Shown: positions 14,674 to 21,990 of the stretch, in pieces
How the letters are laid out: the number at the start of each line of letters is the position of its first letter
Position numbering within the stretch: the stretch's first letter is position 1
Origin: an uncultured Collinsella sp.
GTDB lineage: Bacteria > Actinomycetota > Coriobacteriia > Coriobacteriales > Coriobacteriaceae
Direction of reading: 5' to 3'
NCBI GenBank assembly: GCA_900550785.1
Contig: URTL01000004.1
Span: 1-39,024, forward strand
DNA length: 39,024 bases
Translations under genes and position numbers: made by a program
Notes under the pieces: model-generated
Seen by the model: only the letters and a program-made list of their open reading frames with translations
Databases searched by the model: none
What the model was told of the DNA's origin: nothing

Positions 14674-16092
14674 CTAACCTTCCTGCTCCTGATACTTCGA
14701 GATAAGGTCTCGGTACCAATACCAGCTCTTTTTGGGGGTGCGCTCCAGATTGTTCTCGAAGTCGATATGGACAAGTCCGTATCGTTTTTCGTAGCCGTTG
14801 ATCCAGCTATACAGATCCATCGTCGACCAGAGGTAGTAACCCTCAACGCGCGCGCCGTCGCGCTTAGCCCTCATCATGTGCTCGATGAACTGGCCCAGAA
14901 GCTCGATGCGGTCATCATCGTGGATCATTCCGTCTGTGTCTGGTTGCTCATAGGCGCCATGTCCGTTTTCCGTAATAAAGATGCGGGGCGCGTCATAGCG
15001 CTCGTGGACATCCATGATGGTTGAATACATGCAACTTGGGAGTATTTCGCGGCCCCATTTATTGCGGGGAACATTGCTGTCGCGGGCGCTTTCAAACAAG
15101 GGCGCAATGCATTTTCCTTCGACCCTTTTGCTCGAACTGCCCTTATTGTTCGCCGAAACGGCAAGCTCTCCACCGTGCCAGTCGGTTACATACTCTCGGC
15201 AATACACGTTGAGTCCAATAAAATCGACTTTACCGTCTCTGAATTCTTTTACGTCATTTGGGGATCGATAGAGCGAGACGCCAAGTTTTTCAAGGATTTC
15301 GTCCATTTCTGGCGGCAGTTGACCCTGAAGCGCTGGTGCCAGAATCATGCGATTGGCGAAAAAGTCTGCGTATCGAAATACGTCATCAGGGTGCTCGGTT
15401 GCCGGGTCGAGTTCGACAACGCCGCCATCGTGGACGGCGCCGATGATGCCGTCGTAGCCCATTTGACGATATGCTCGGACTGCGAGTGCGCTTGCGCGCA
15501 TCAGGTTGTACTGAAACTGCATGTACGACTGAACATCGAGCGATCGATTGGGGGGATAGTTGCCCAACATGTTTACGCAGTAGCTGTAGAAATGCGGCTC
15601 GTTAACGGTAGCCCAGATTTTGACGCGGTCTCCAAAGCGCTCAAAGCAAATCTTGGCGTATTTGCAGAACCACTCTGCCATGTCGTTGTTCAGCCATCCG
15701 CCTTTGCAAGCAAGCGTGAATGGCAGATCGTAATGGAACAGCGTAACGTTGGGCTCTATGCCATTTTCGAGGCAGCAATCAATGACCCGATTATAAAAAT
15801 CGATACCCTCTTCATTCACTTCGCCGATACCCGTGGGGATGATTCGACTCCATGAAAGAGAGAAGCGATAGGTGTTTTGTCCGCCTTCTTTCATCATGCG
15901 GATATCTTCTTCATAGCGATGGTAGAAGTCGCAAGATACATCACCGTCAACATGGTTGATGTTCTTATTGCTTGTGTGGCTAAAGAAATCCCACTCACCA
16001 AGGCCTTTGCCGTCTTCGTTCCAGGCACCCTCGCACTGATAAGACGCCGTGGCGGAACCCCAGAGAAACGGCATGTTGTTCACGTTGCCCAT
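14674..16092 (-). CDS. 6-phospho-beta-glucosidase (glycoside hydrolase family 1)
   Basis: A protein of about 472 residues that cleaves phosphorylated beta-glucosides (such as cellobiose-6-P or arbutin-6-P) delivered by the neighbouring PTS. GH1 marks: FLWGSATASYQCEGAWNEDG at the N-terminus, the acid/base Glu in WATVNEPHFY (about 170), and the nucleophile Glu in IFITENGHG (about 365). The start is placed at ATG 16092, seven bases after AAGGGG; the longer frame from 16110 has no such site. It is the first gene of a two-gene operon facing the divergent RpiR regulator. Specificity within the family is inferred. Confidence 0.92.
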   Translation of the reverse strand: MGNVNNMPFLWGSATASYQCEGAWNEDGKGLGEWDFFSHTSNKNINHVDGDVSCDFYHRYEEDIRMMKEGGQNTYRFSLSWSRIIPTGIGEVNEEGIDFYNRVIDCCLENGIEPNVTLFHYDLPFTLACKGGWLNNDMAEWFCKYAKICFERFGDRVKIWATVNEPHFYSYCVNMLGNYPPNRSLDVQSYMQFQYNLMRASALAVRAYRQMGYDGIIGAVHDGGVVELDPATEHPDDVFRYADFFANRMILAPALQGQLPPEMDEILEKLGVSLYRSPNDVKEFRDGKVDFIGLNVYCREYVTDWHGGELAVSANNKGSSSKRVEGKCIAPLFESARDSNVPRNKWGREILPSCMYSTIMDVHERYDAPRIFITENGHGAYEQPDTDGMIHDDDRIELLGQFIEHMMRAKRDGARVEGYYLWSTMDLYSWINGYEKRYGLVHIDFENNLERTPKKSWYWYRDLISKYQEQEG

Positions 16093-16140
16093 GAATCCCC
16101 TTTCCATCACTCAAAACACGGTGGATACGTGTGGCGGAAT

Positions 16141-16175
16141 TATGATTAAGATGACGTCAACTGATTTGAATCATA
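16141..16175 (+). promoter_or_regulatory. Candidate operator between the bgl operon and its regulator
   Basis: TATGATT (16141-16147) and AATCATA (16169-16175) form a perfect 7-bp inverted repeat with a 21-base spacer containing ATGACGTCAA. It lies in the divergent intergenic region, 49 bases from the GH1 start, where an RpiR-family regulator would act on both genes. Not experimentally grounded. Confidence 0.4.
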
Positions 16176-16245
16176 GGAGAACGACCAAAGCTGTTTGATT
16201 CAATAAATGAACCATGATTTCGAGGAGAGCGGAAAGAGGGATCAC

Positions 16246-17079
16246 GTGAATATCAATGACTTCGATGTGCTCAATCGCATTAGCTCCATCATCAACAGCG
16301 AGTTTGGGTCAAACGATGCCGCCATCGCTCGATATCTCATCGCTCACATTAGGCGTTCGAGCGAAATCAATGTTGCCGCAATAACCCGCGATGCATTCGT
16401 GACTCGTTCCGCTGTTCGTCGTTTCTGCAATCGATTGGGCTACCAGTCTCTTAGCGATTTGAAAGAATCATTTACTCAGTCAGTCTTTCCAAGCGACTTA
16501 AGCCATCGAGAGGAGGAATTTGGCTACGAGGAGTACAGGGCAGAGCTCGACGTTCGCATGATCGAGATGTTCGCTGAGGTTGAAAGCGGCGTGTCCGATA
16601 TCGCTATTAAGCATCTTGTCGACGAAATTGATGGCCATAAAAACGTTGAAATCTGGTGCACCAATAATGTGAGCGCCAATCTCGTACGATTTCAGCAGGA
16701 AATGTTTTATGCGGGCAAGATAGTTCGCATAGTTGCTGGGGCTAACGTCGCGGAATTGAAAAACATGGGAGACGCTTCGCAGTCATTGATAATTCTCGTA
16801 TCGGTCTCCGGGCTATTTGCGTCACAGGCGCGTGAGTATCTTGATTGCCGTTCGGGCAGGAAGACTCTAATTACTGCGTTTAGCAACGATGACAAATCGA
16901 GGTCTTTTGACCGTGTATATCGTCTTGGTAATGCGGGAAACGGAATTGACCGACTCGGCGTTTATTCGAAATACGCCATGACTTATTTTTTCGACTTGCT
17001 ATCGTCGTGTTACTTGAGTCGCTACCCCTGCACCAAGGGGGAGCCGCTCTATGGGTCTACTTTGGCCTGGCCCGAGTAG
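16246..17079 (+). CDS. MurR/RpiR-family transcriptional regulator
   Basis: A regulator of about 277 residues: N-terminal HTH_6 domain (FDVLNRISSIINSEFGSNDA ... TRSAVRRFCNRLGYQSLSDLK), then a sugar-phosphate-binding SIS domain from about 110 (VEIWCTNNVSANLVRFQQ, SLIILVSVSGLF). It is divergent from the GH1/PTS operon, so it probably senses the phosphosugar and controls that operon. GTG 16246 is preferred: AGAGGG ends five bases upstream and the protein then begins like other RpiR proteins. ATG 16207 (in frame) lacks a ribosome site. The gene is more AT-rich than the housekeeping genes around it, which fits acquisition with the module. Confidence 0.87.
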   Translation: MNINDFDVLNRISSIINSEFGSNDAAIARYLIAHIRRSSEINVAAITRDAFVTRSAVRRFCNRLGYQSLSDLKESFTQSVFPSDLSHREEEFGYEEYRAELDVRMIEMFAEVESGVSDIAIKHLVDEIDGHKNVEIWCTNNVSANLVRFQQEMFYAGKIVRIVAGANVAELKNMGDASQSLIILVSVSGLFASQAREYLDCRSGRKTLITAFSNDDKSRSFDRVYRLGNAGNGIDRLGVYSKYAMTYFFDLLSSCYLSRYPCTKGEPLYGSTLAWPE

Positions 17080-17094
17080 TTGCGGCTTTACAGT

Positions 17095-17175
17095 TCTCTC
17101 GCCTGGAGAATGAACGTGGATAATCTGCCACTTTGGCCTTAGAGCCGCGCTAAAAGTGGGAGATAATCCACGCTC
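17095..17175 (+). repeat. Right copy of the intergenic repeat with a long imperfect hairpin
   Basis: 17095-17123 repeats the segment at 13043-13071 (24 of 29 bases). Inside it, 17112-17134 pairs with 17153-17175 over 23 bp with three mismatches, giving a long stem after the regulator gene. No T-run follows. Further on, ACCTATATATAGGT (17203-17216) and TATCGAAGTTCGATA (17230-17244) are perfect small palindromes of unknown role. I see nothing else in 17245-17380. Confidence 0.5.
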
Positions 17176-17391
17176 GATCGTGGCGTGGAAGCCCCGATCT
17201 CGACCTATATATAGGTGCAAATAAGCTGGTATCGAAGTTCGATACTGAAGGTGTACTCCACTACAGCAAAGTATTACCTTGGGAAACGTCACCTCAGTAT
17301 CCAAAACCACTGTCCTTCATATCCAAACTCAATAAAACCGCAGGTCACGGCTATATAGATACGCCCGGCACCGTGTATCTAGAGGTTTTCG

Positions 17392-17421
17392 TTGACAGCC
17401 CCCAAGGTGGCATCGTATTAT
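17392..17421 (+). promoter_or_regulatory. Promoter of the tRNA-tuf unit
   Basis: TTGACA (17392-17397), an 18-base spacer and TATTAT (17416-17421), 62 bases before tRNA-Tyr. The preceding bases gaggttttcg recur almost exactly before the rpmG promoter at 19213. It is likely a strong housekeeping sigma promoter. Confidence 0.75.
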
Positions 17422-17483
17422 CTTCTTCGTTCGCGGGGGCGGCGGTCCAAAAGACCAAAGGACCTGCGGATACTTGAACGATT

Positions 17484-17565
17484 GGGAGTTTGCCCGAGTG
17501 GTTAATGGGGACGGGCTGTAAACCCGTTGGCTCTGCCTACATAGGTTCGAATCCTATAGCTCCCA
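17484..17565 (+). tRNA. tRNA-Tyr (anticodon GTA)
   Basis: A class II tRNA with a long variable arm: acceptor GGGAGTT with AGCTCCC, anticodon stem ACGGG-CTGTAAA-CCCGT with anticodon GTA, T arm ATAGGTTCGAATCCTAT, discriminator A. The 3' CCA is not encoded (sequence continues CCC), unlike the next two tRNAs. Confidence 0.93.
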
Positions 17566-17575
17566 CCCGTCAAGT

Positions 17576-17651
17576 GCCTGTATAGCTCAGTCGGTAGAGC
17601 ACTTCGTTGGTAACGAAGAGGTCACCAGTTCAAGTCTGGTTGCAGGCTCCA
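17576..17651 (+). tRNA. tRNA-Thr (anticodon GGT)
   Basis: A cloverleaf with acceptor GCCTGTA/TGCAGGC, anticodon arm CTTCG-TTGGTAA-CGAAG (anticodon GGT), T loop GTTCAAG, discriminator T and encoded CCA. It lies ten bases after tRNA-Tyr and is probably co-transcribed. Confidence 0.94.
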
Positions 17652-17654
17652 TCT

Positions 17655-17731
17655 GGCGGTGTAGCTCAGTTGGTCAGAGCGCACGGTTCATACCCGTGTT
17701 GTCACTGGTTCGAATCCAGTCACCGCTACCA
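17655..17731 (+). tRNA. tRNA-Met (anticodon CAT)
   Basis: Acceptor GGCGGTG with CACCGCT (a terminal G-T pair), anticodon arm CACGG-TTCATAC-CCGTG, T loop GTTCGAA, encoded CCA. Elongator Met is the likeliest identity, being next to tuf. A lysidine-modified Ile tRNA with CAT cannot be excluded from sequence. The terminal pair is not the unpaired type of initiator tRNA. Confidence 0.9.
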
Positions 17732-17742
17732 TAGGTAACACG

Positions 17743-17773
17743 GTGGCTTCTCAATAGTATGTTGAGAGGCCAC
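17743..17773 (+). promoter_or_regulatory. Leader hairpin between tRNA-Met and tuf
   Basis: GTGGCTTCTCAA (17743-17754) pairs with TTGAGAGGCCAC (17762-17773) with one wobble. There is no T-run, so it is more likely a processing or mRNA-protecting stem separating the tRNAs from the tuf message than a terminator. Confidence 0.45.
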
Positions 17774-17827
17774 TATGGTATAAAGGCAAAGTCCCGTCCG
17801 GGGACGACCTGTTAAGAGGAGGGCTTT

Positions 17828-19018
17828 ATGGCCAAAGAGAAGTTTGAGCGCACTAAGCCGCATGTTAACATCGGCACCATTGGTCACGTCGACCACGGCA
17901 AGACCACGCTGACCGCTGCCATCACCAAGGTTCTCTCCGAGACCGAGGGCTGCAAGGCTGACTTCACTGCGTTCGAGAACATCGACAAGGCTCCCGAGGA
18001 GCGCGAGCGCGGCATTACGATTTCCGTCTCCCACGTTGAGTACGAGACCGCTGCCCGTCACTACGCTCACGTTGACTGCCCGGGCCACGCTGACTACGTC
18101 AAGAACATGATCTCCGGCGCTGCTCAGATGGACGGCGCTATCCTGGTCATCGCTGCTACCGACGGCCCCATGGCTCAGACCCGCGAGCACATCCTGCTCG
18201 CCCGTCAGGTCGGCGTTCCCTACATCGTCGTCTTCCTGAACAAGTGCGACATGGTCGACGATGACGAGCTCATCGACCTCGTCGAGATGGAGACCCGTGA
18301 GCTCCTCTCCGAGTACGATTTCCCCGGCGACGACATCCCCGTCATCCGTGGCTCCGCTCTGGGCGCTCTCGAGGGCGACGCCAAGTGGATGGACGCCATT
18401 CGCGAGCTCATGAAGGCCGTCGACGAGTACATCCCGACGCCTGCTCGTAACAACGACCTCCCGTTCCTGATGGCCGTTGAGGACGTTATGACCATCTCCG
18501 GCCGTGGTACCGTTGCTACTGGCCGTGTCGAGCGCGGTGAGCTCAAGCTCAACGAGCCCGTCGAGATCGTCGGCATCAAGGATACCCAGAACACCGTCGT
18601 TACCGGTATCGAGATGTTCCGTAAGTCCATGGACTTCTGCGAGGCTGGCGACAACGTCGGTCTGCTGCTCCGCGGCATCAAGCGTGAGGACATCGAGCGC
18701 GGCCAGGTTCTCTGCAAGCCCGGTTCGGTTACCCCGCACACCAAGTTCACCGGCGAGATCTACGTTCTGACCAAGGAGGAGGGCGGCCGTCACACCCCGT
18801 TCTTCGATGGTTATCGTCCTCAGTTCTACTTCCGTACCACCGACGTTACCGGTACGGTCAAGCTCCCCGAGGGCACCGAGATGGCTATGCCTGGTGACCA
18901 CATCACCATCGAGGGCGACCTCATCCACCCGATCGCCATGGAGGAGGGCCTGCGCTTCGCTATCCGCGAGGGTGGCCACACCGTCGGTTCGGGCATCGTC
19001 TCCACGATCATTGAGTAA
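17828..19018 (+). CDS. tuf: Elongation factor Tu
   Basis: A 396-residue EF-Tu that brings aminoacyl-tRNA to the ribosome as a GTP complex. GTPase motifs: GHVDHGKTT (19-27), RGITIS (switch I), DCPGHADY (about 80), NKCD (about 135) and GSAL. Domains 2 and 3 follow (GRGTVATGRVERG; FRTTDVTG; IREGGHTVGSG at the end). It starts after AAGAGGAGG. In many bacteria tuf follows rpsL-rpsG-fusA; here it stands after three tRNAs and before rpmG. A terminator follows at once. Codon use is strongly biased, as in highly expressed genes. Confidence 0.98.
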   Translation: MAKEKFERTKPHVNIGTIGHVDHGKTTLTAAITKVLSETEGCKADFTAFENIDKAPEERERGITISVSHVEYETAARHYAHVDCPGHADYVKNMISGAAQMDGAILVIAATDGPMAQTREHILLARQVGVPYIVVFLNKCDMVDDDELIDLVEMETRELLSEYDFPGDDIPVIRGSALGALEGDAKWMDAIRELMKAVDEYIPTPARNNDLPFLMAVEDVMTISGRGTVATGRVERGELKLNEPVEIVGIKDTQNTVVTGIEMFRKSMDFCEAGDNVGLLLRGIKREDIERGQVLCKPGSVTPHTKFTGEIYVLTKEEGGRHTPFFDGYRPQFYFRTTDVTGTVKLPEGTEMAMPGDHITIEGDLIHPIAMEEGLRFAIREGGHTVGSGIVSTIIE

Positions 19019-19045
19019 ATTAGCTCTTTGATATAGGTGACTTAG

Positions 19046-19081
19046 AGAACCCGGCACTTATATGGGTGCCGGGTTCTTTTC
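19046..19081 (+). terminator. Terminator of tuf
   Basis: A perfect 12-bp stem AGAACCCGGCAC (19046-19057) with GTGCCGGGTTCT (19066-19077), then TTTTCT. It lies 28 bases past the tuf stop. Confidence 0.9.
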
Positions 19082-19212
19082 TGCAATGGATATTGAGCCG
19101 TTGCTGGTGTCGAGAGGATCGATAATGGTCCTGGATGCACCGTCGATTAGCTCTCGATGGCTTCATTGATGTGTTCCAAATATGAATGGATCCACCGAGA
19201 ACCAATTGACTC

Positions 19213-19252
19213 GAGGTTTTCATTGACAGCACTTACGTGGAGCTGATAAAGT
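19213..19252 (+). promoter_or_regulatory. Promoter of rpmG-secE-nusG
   Basis: TTGACA at 19223-19228, then GATAAA/TAAAGT around 19245-19252 as the -10. The upstream gaggttttca plus TTGACAGC (18 bases in all, 19213-19230) matches the promoter of the tRNA-tuf unit at 17382-17399 at 17 of 18 positions. Confidence 0.65.
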
Positions 19253-19297
19253 AACAACTTGTGCCCGTACGGGGCGGAAATGAAAGGTTCAGGATAC

Positions 19298-19447
19298 ATG
19301 CGTACTCTAGTTACTCTTGCGTGCACTGAGTGCAAGCGCCGCAACTATACGACCACCAAGAACAAGTCGACCATGCCTGATCGTATGGAGATCAAGAAGT
19401 ATTGCCCCTGGTGCCGTCACCACACGCTGCACAAAGAGACTCGCTAG
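19298..19447 (+). CDS. rpmG: 50S ribosomal protein L33
   Basis: A 49-residue L33 of the zinc-binding type, with CTEC near the N-terminus and CPWC near the C-terminus. The start ATG 19298 gives the family's usual MRTLVTLACTECK beginning; an in-frame ATG at 19259 would add 13 unrelated residues. It is the first gene of the rpmG-tRNA-Trp-secE-nusG run. Confidence 0.95.
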   Translation: MRTLVTLACTECKRRNYTTTKNKSTMPDRMEIKKYCPWCRHHTLHKETR

Positions 19448-19460
19448 TCTCTAGTCACAT

Positions 19461-19536
19461 ACGCCAGTAGTTCAATTGGTAGAGCATCGGTCTCCAAAAC
19501 CGAGTGTTGAGGGTTCGAGTCCTTCCTGGCGTGCCA
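19461..19536 (+). tRNA. tRNA-Trp (anticodon CCA)
   Basis: Acceptor ACGCCAG with CTGGCGT, anticodon arm TCGGT-CTCCAAA-ACCGA (anticodon CCA), T loop GTTCGAG, discriminator G and encoded CCA. It lies between rpmG and secE, a place where tRNA-Trp is found in many bacteria. Confidence 0.95.
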
Positions 19537-19545
19537 GTCATTATT

Positions 19546-19578
19546 CCGTAAGCTCCCACTTGGGGGCTTACGGTTTAC
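19546..19578 (+). terminator. Hairpin between tRNA-Trp and secE
   Basis: CCGTAAGCTCCC pairs with the run GGGGGCTTACGG around a short loop, followed by TTTACT. The T-run is weak, so it probably lets part of transcription pass on to secE (attenuation) while defining the tRNA 3' end. Confidence 0.55.
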
Positions 19579-19612
19579 TCATGTATAAGCGCATTGCGCG
19601 GAGGTAACCCAA

Positions 19613-19951
19613 ATGGCCAACAAGAAGAACAAGAAGAAGGCTCAGCAGCCGGCACCTGCCAACAAAGCTGCCGCCAACTCCAAGGTTGAGGCCAAGAAGG
19701 CCGTTGCCAAGAAGAACGAGAAGGCTGCGAAGTCCAAGAAGAACGAGAAGCCTGGTTTCTTCGCCCGCACCAAGAAGTATTTCGCTTCGGTCAAGTCCGA
19801 GATGAAGCGTGTCACGTGGCCCGATAAGAAGGAGCTCGTGAACTACTCGGTTGTTGTTTGCGCTTCTCTGATCGTCGTCGGCGTCGTCATCGCTCTGCTC
19901 GATGCTGGCTTTGGCGAGGCTCTTGCTCTGTTCTCTGGATTGAGGGGCTAA
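19613..19951 (+). CDS. secE: Protein translocase subunit SecE
   Basis: A 112-residue single-span SecE, part of the SecYEG channel. The first 48 residues are a Lys/Ala-rich hydrophilic extension. The conserved amphipathic segment follows (FFARTKKYFASVKSEMKRVTWPDKKEL, about 49-75), then one membrane helix (YSVVVCASLIVVGVVIALLD). It starts after GGAGGTAACCCAA. nusG begins three bases after the stop, the classic secE-nusG pair. Confidence 0.95.
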   Translation: MANKKNKKKAQQPAPANKAAANSKVEAKKAVAKKNEKAAKSKKNEKPGFFARTKKYFASVKSEMKRVTWPDKKELVNYSVVVCASLIVVGVVIALLDAGFGEALALFSGLRG

Positions 19952-19954
19952 ACC

Positions 19955-20491
19955 ATGTCTAAGCGTTGGTACGTCGTTCACACTTATTCTGGATACGAGA
20001 ACCGCGTTAAGTCCGATCTCGAGCATCGCATCGAGACTATGGGCATGCAGGACCGTATCTTTGATATCGAGATTCCTATGGAGCGCGTCACCGAGATTAA
20101 AGAGGGTGGCAAGCGTGAGACCAAGGATTCCAAGATTTTCCCGGGTTATGTCCTGGTCCGCATGGAGATGGATGACGATGCTTGGACGTGCGTTCGTAAC
20201 ACGCCTGGCGTCACCGGTTTCCTAGGCGGCAACGGCAAGCCCGCTCCGCTTTCCCGCGACGAGTACAACAAGATGACTCGTCGTCCCGGTAAGGGCGATT
20301 CGCCCAAGCGCACCTCGGTTGATATTGAGGTCGGTACGTCCGTCCGCGTCACCGATGGCCCGCTTACCGACTTTGATGGCAAGGTCTCCGAGGTTAACAC
20401 CGAGGCTGGCAAGCTCAAGGTCACGCTGATGATCTTTGGCCGCGAGACGCCGGTCGAGCTCGACTTTAACCAGGTCGCTGTCATCGCTTAA
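19955..20491 (+). CDS. nusG: Transcription termination/antitermination factor NusG
   Basis: A 178-residue NusG that binds RNA polymerase and links it to Rho or the ribosome. The NGN domain starts MSKRWYVVHTYSGYENRVKSDL and includes FPGYVLVRMEMDDDAW and TPGVTGFLG. The C-terminal KOW domain starts near VGTSVRVTDGPLTDFDGKVSEV. The length is typical. A 120-base gap separates it from rplK, long enough for an rplK promoter or leader. Confidence 0.97.
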   Translation: MSKRWYVVHTYSGYENRVKSDLEHRIETMGMQDRIFDIEIPMERVTEIKEGGKRETKDSKIFPGYVLVRMEMDDDAWTCVRNTPGVTGFLGGNGKPAPLSRDEYNKMTRRPGKGDSPKRTSVDIEVGTSVRVTDGPLTDFDGKVSEVNTEAGKLKVTLMIFGRETPVELDFNQVAVIA

Positions 20492-20611
20492 GTTTTCGTC
20501 CGTTCGCGCGAGCGTGCTTCTTCTGTGACTGCTCATCTCAGGAGTGCTTCTAACACGTGCGTGCTTACGATATAGCAAGTACTTCACACTCGTGATTCGA
20601 AAGGAATGACC

Positions 20612-21040
20612 ATGGCTGAGAAGAAGGTTGCCAACGTCATTAAGCTCCAGATTCCTGCTGGTGCAGCAAACCCCGCTCCTCCCGTCGGCCCCGCCCTGGG
20701 CGCTGCTGGCGTGAACATCATGCAGTTCTGCCAGGCCTTTAACGCCGAGACGCAGGACAAGAAGGGTGACATCATCCCCGTTGAGATCTCTGTCTACGAG
20801 GACAAGTCCTTCTCCTTCATCACCAAGACCCCGCCGGCGGCTCACCTCATCAAGAAGGAGCTGAACCTCAAGTCTGGTTCCGCTAAGCCCCAGGCTGACA
20901 AGGTTGGTCAGCTCTCCCAGGAGCAGCTCACCAAGATCGCCGAGATCAAGATGCCGGACCTCAATGCCAACGACATTGACGCCGCCAAGAAGATCATCGC
21001 CGGTACCGCCCGTTCCATGGGCGTCACCATCGCTGAGTAG
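20612..21040 (+). CDS. rplK: 50S ribosomal protein L11
   Basis: A 142-residue L11, part of the GTPase centre stalk base. Visible signatures: KLQIPAGAANPAPPVGPALGAAGVNIMQFC at the N-terminus (split by the usual proline-rich hinge) and the RNA-binding C-terminal domain ending GTARSMGVTI. ATG 20612 is chosen over ATG 20606 because AAAGGA (20599-20604) then has seven bases of spacing and the protein begins MAEKK, as usual. Confidence 0.97.
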   Translation: MAEKKVANVIKLQIPAGAANPAPPVGPALGAAGVNIMQFCQAFNAETQDKKGDIIPVEISVYEDKSFSFITKTPPAAHLIKKELNLKSGSAKPQADKVGQLSQEQLTKIAEIKMPDLNANDIDAAKKIIAGTARSMGVTIAE

Positions 21041-21058
21041 CGATTTCTTATGGTAATG

Positions 21059-21108
21059 ACGGGTGCTCCGACCGGGGCGCCCGTTATATGTGTGCAATAG
21101 GGCACACG
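21059..21108 (+). promoter_or_regulatory. Two leader hairpins between rplK and rplA
   Basis: ACGGGTGCTCC pairs with GGGGCGCCCGT (21059-21084, two wobbles), and GTGTGC pairs with GCACAC (21091-21108). Neither has a proper T-run. They could be a leaky attenuator or an L1-binding control site. The known L1 autoregulation in other bacteria makes the second idea reasonable but unproven. Confidence 0.4.
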
Positions 21109-21157
21109 ATACGATGTGGGAGGGCTCACGCCCGTTTAACCACAGGAGGTAATGCAC

Positions 21158-21865
21158 ATGGCTAAGCATGGTAAGAGCTATAACGCCGCTGCCGAGAAGA
21201 TCGACCGCGCCACGCTCTACACCCCCCTTCAGGCTGCTAAGCTCCTCAAGGAGCTCGACACCGCCAAGTTCGACGAGACCGTCGAGGCCCACTTCCGTCT
21301 GGGTATCGATACTCGTAAGGCTGACCAGAACATCCGTGGTTCCATCTCCCTGCCCCACGGCACCGGCAAGACCGTTCGTGTTGCCGTCTTCGCCGAGGGC
21401 GAGAAGGCCCGCGAGGCTGAGGCTGCCGGCGCCGACATCATCGGTTCCGACGAGCTCGTCGCCCAGATTCAGAAGGGCGAGATCAACTTCGACGCCGCTA
21501 TCGCTACGCCGAACATGATGGCCAAGGTTGGCCGCATCGGTAAGATCCTTGGTCCCCGTGGCCTCATGCCGAACCCCAAGCTCGGCACCGTGACCATGGA
21601 CGTCGCCAAGATGGTCTCCGAGCTCAAGGCTGGCCGCGTTGAGTACCGCGCTGACCGCTATGGCATCTGCCACGTGCCCCTGGGCAAGAAGTCCTTCTCT
21701 GAGCAGCAGCTCGTCGAGAACTACGCTGCCCTGTACACCGAGATTCTGCGCGTCAAGCCCTCTTCTGCTAAGGGCAAGTACGTCAAGTCCATCTCCGTGT
21801 CTTCCACCATGGGCCCTGGCGTCAAGGTCGATCCCGCTGTCCAGCGTGACTTCCTGGCTGAGTAA
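21158..21865 (+). CDS. rplA: 50S ribosomal protein L1
   Basis: A 235-residue L1 of the ribosomal exit-site stalk. Motifs: VEAHFRLGIDTRKADQ, the RGSISLPHGTGK stretch, and the signature IGKILGPRGLMPNPKLGTV (about 120-140). ATG 21158 follows AGGAGGT with seven bases; the nearer ATG 21152 is too close to it. It is followed by a terminator, so rplJ-rplL, the usual next genes, are not part of this unit here. Confidence 0.97.
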   Translation: MAKHGKSYNAAAEKIDRATLYTPLQAAKLLKELDTAKFDETVEAHFRLGIDTRKADQNIRGSISLPHGTGKTVRVAVFAEGEKAREAEAAGADIIGSDELVAQIQKGEINFDAAIATPNMMAKVGRIGKILGPRGLMPNPKLGTVTMDVAKMVSELKAGRVEYRADRYGICHVPLGKKSFSEQQLVENYAALYTEILRVKPSSAKGKYVKSISVSSTMGPGVKVDPAVQRDFLAE

Positions 21866-21902
21866 CTGCTAGTTACTGCCTGAGTACAGCAAGCATTGCT
21901 AA

Positions 21903-21942
21903 AGAAACCCGGTTCTGCCTTGTGCAGGACCGGGTTTCTTGC
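21903..21942 (+). terminator. Terminator of rplK-rplA
   Basis: AGAAACCCGGTTCTGC pairs with GCAGGACCGGGTTTCT (one wobble) around a short loop, then TTGC. A strong GC-rich stem that ends the ribosomal operon 38 bases past rplA. Confidence 0.8.
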
Positions 21943-21956
21943 TATCGCGTCAAAGG

Positions 21957-21989
21957 CACCACAAAGGGGACAGTGTCCTCTTTGTGGTG
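21957..21989 (-). repeat. GGGGAC-type hairpin A, after the phosphoesterase gene
   Basis: A 15-bp stem (21957-21971 with 21975-21989, one wobble) with loop AGT; core AAAGGGGAC/GTCCTCTTT. It begins two bases after the minus-strand stop at 21991, so it may end that transcript although few T follow. Related GGGGAC/GTCC hairpins lie at 24671, 27748, 35362 and 37981. Confidence 0.6.
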
Positions 21990-21990
21990 G

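Noticed and set aside
17726..19057. Long minus-strand open frame opposite tuf (443 codons)
   Set aside because: It mirrors the biased codons of EF-Tu and has no recognisable domain or ribosome site; such antisense frames are routine in GC-rich genes.
20222..21673. Minus-strand open frame spanning nusG-rplK-rplA
   Set aside because: Crosses three certain genes and two intergenic leaders without any family signature.
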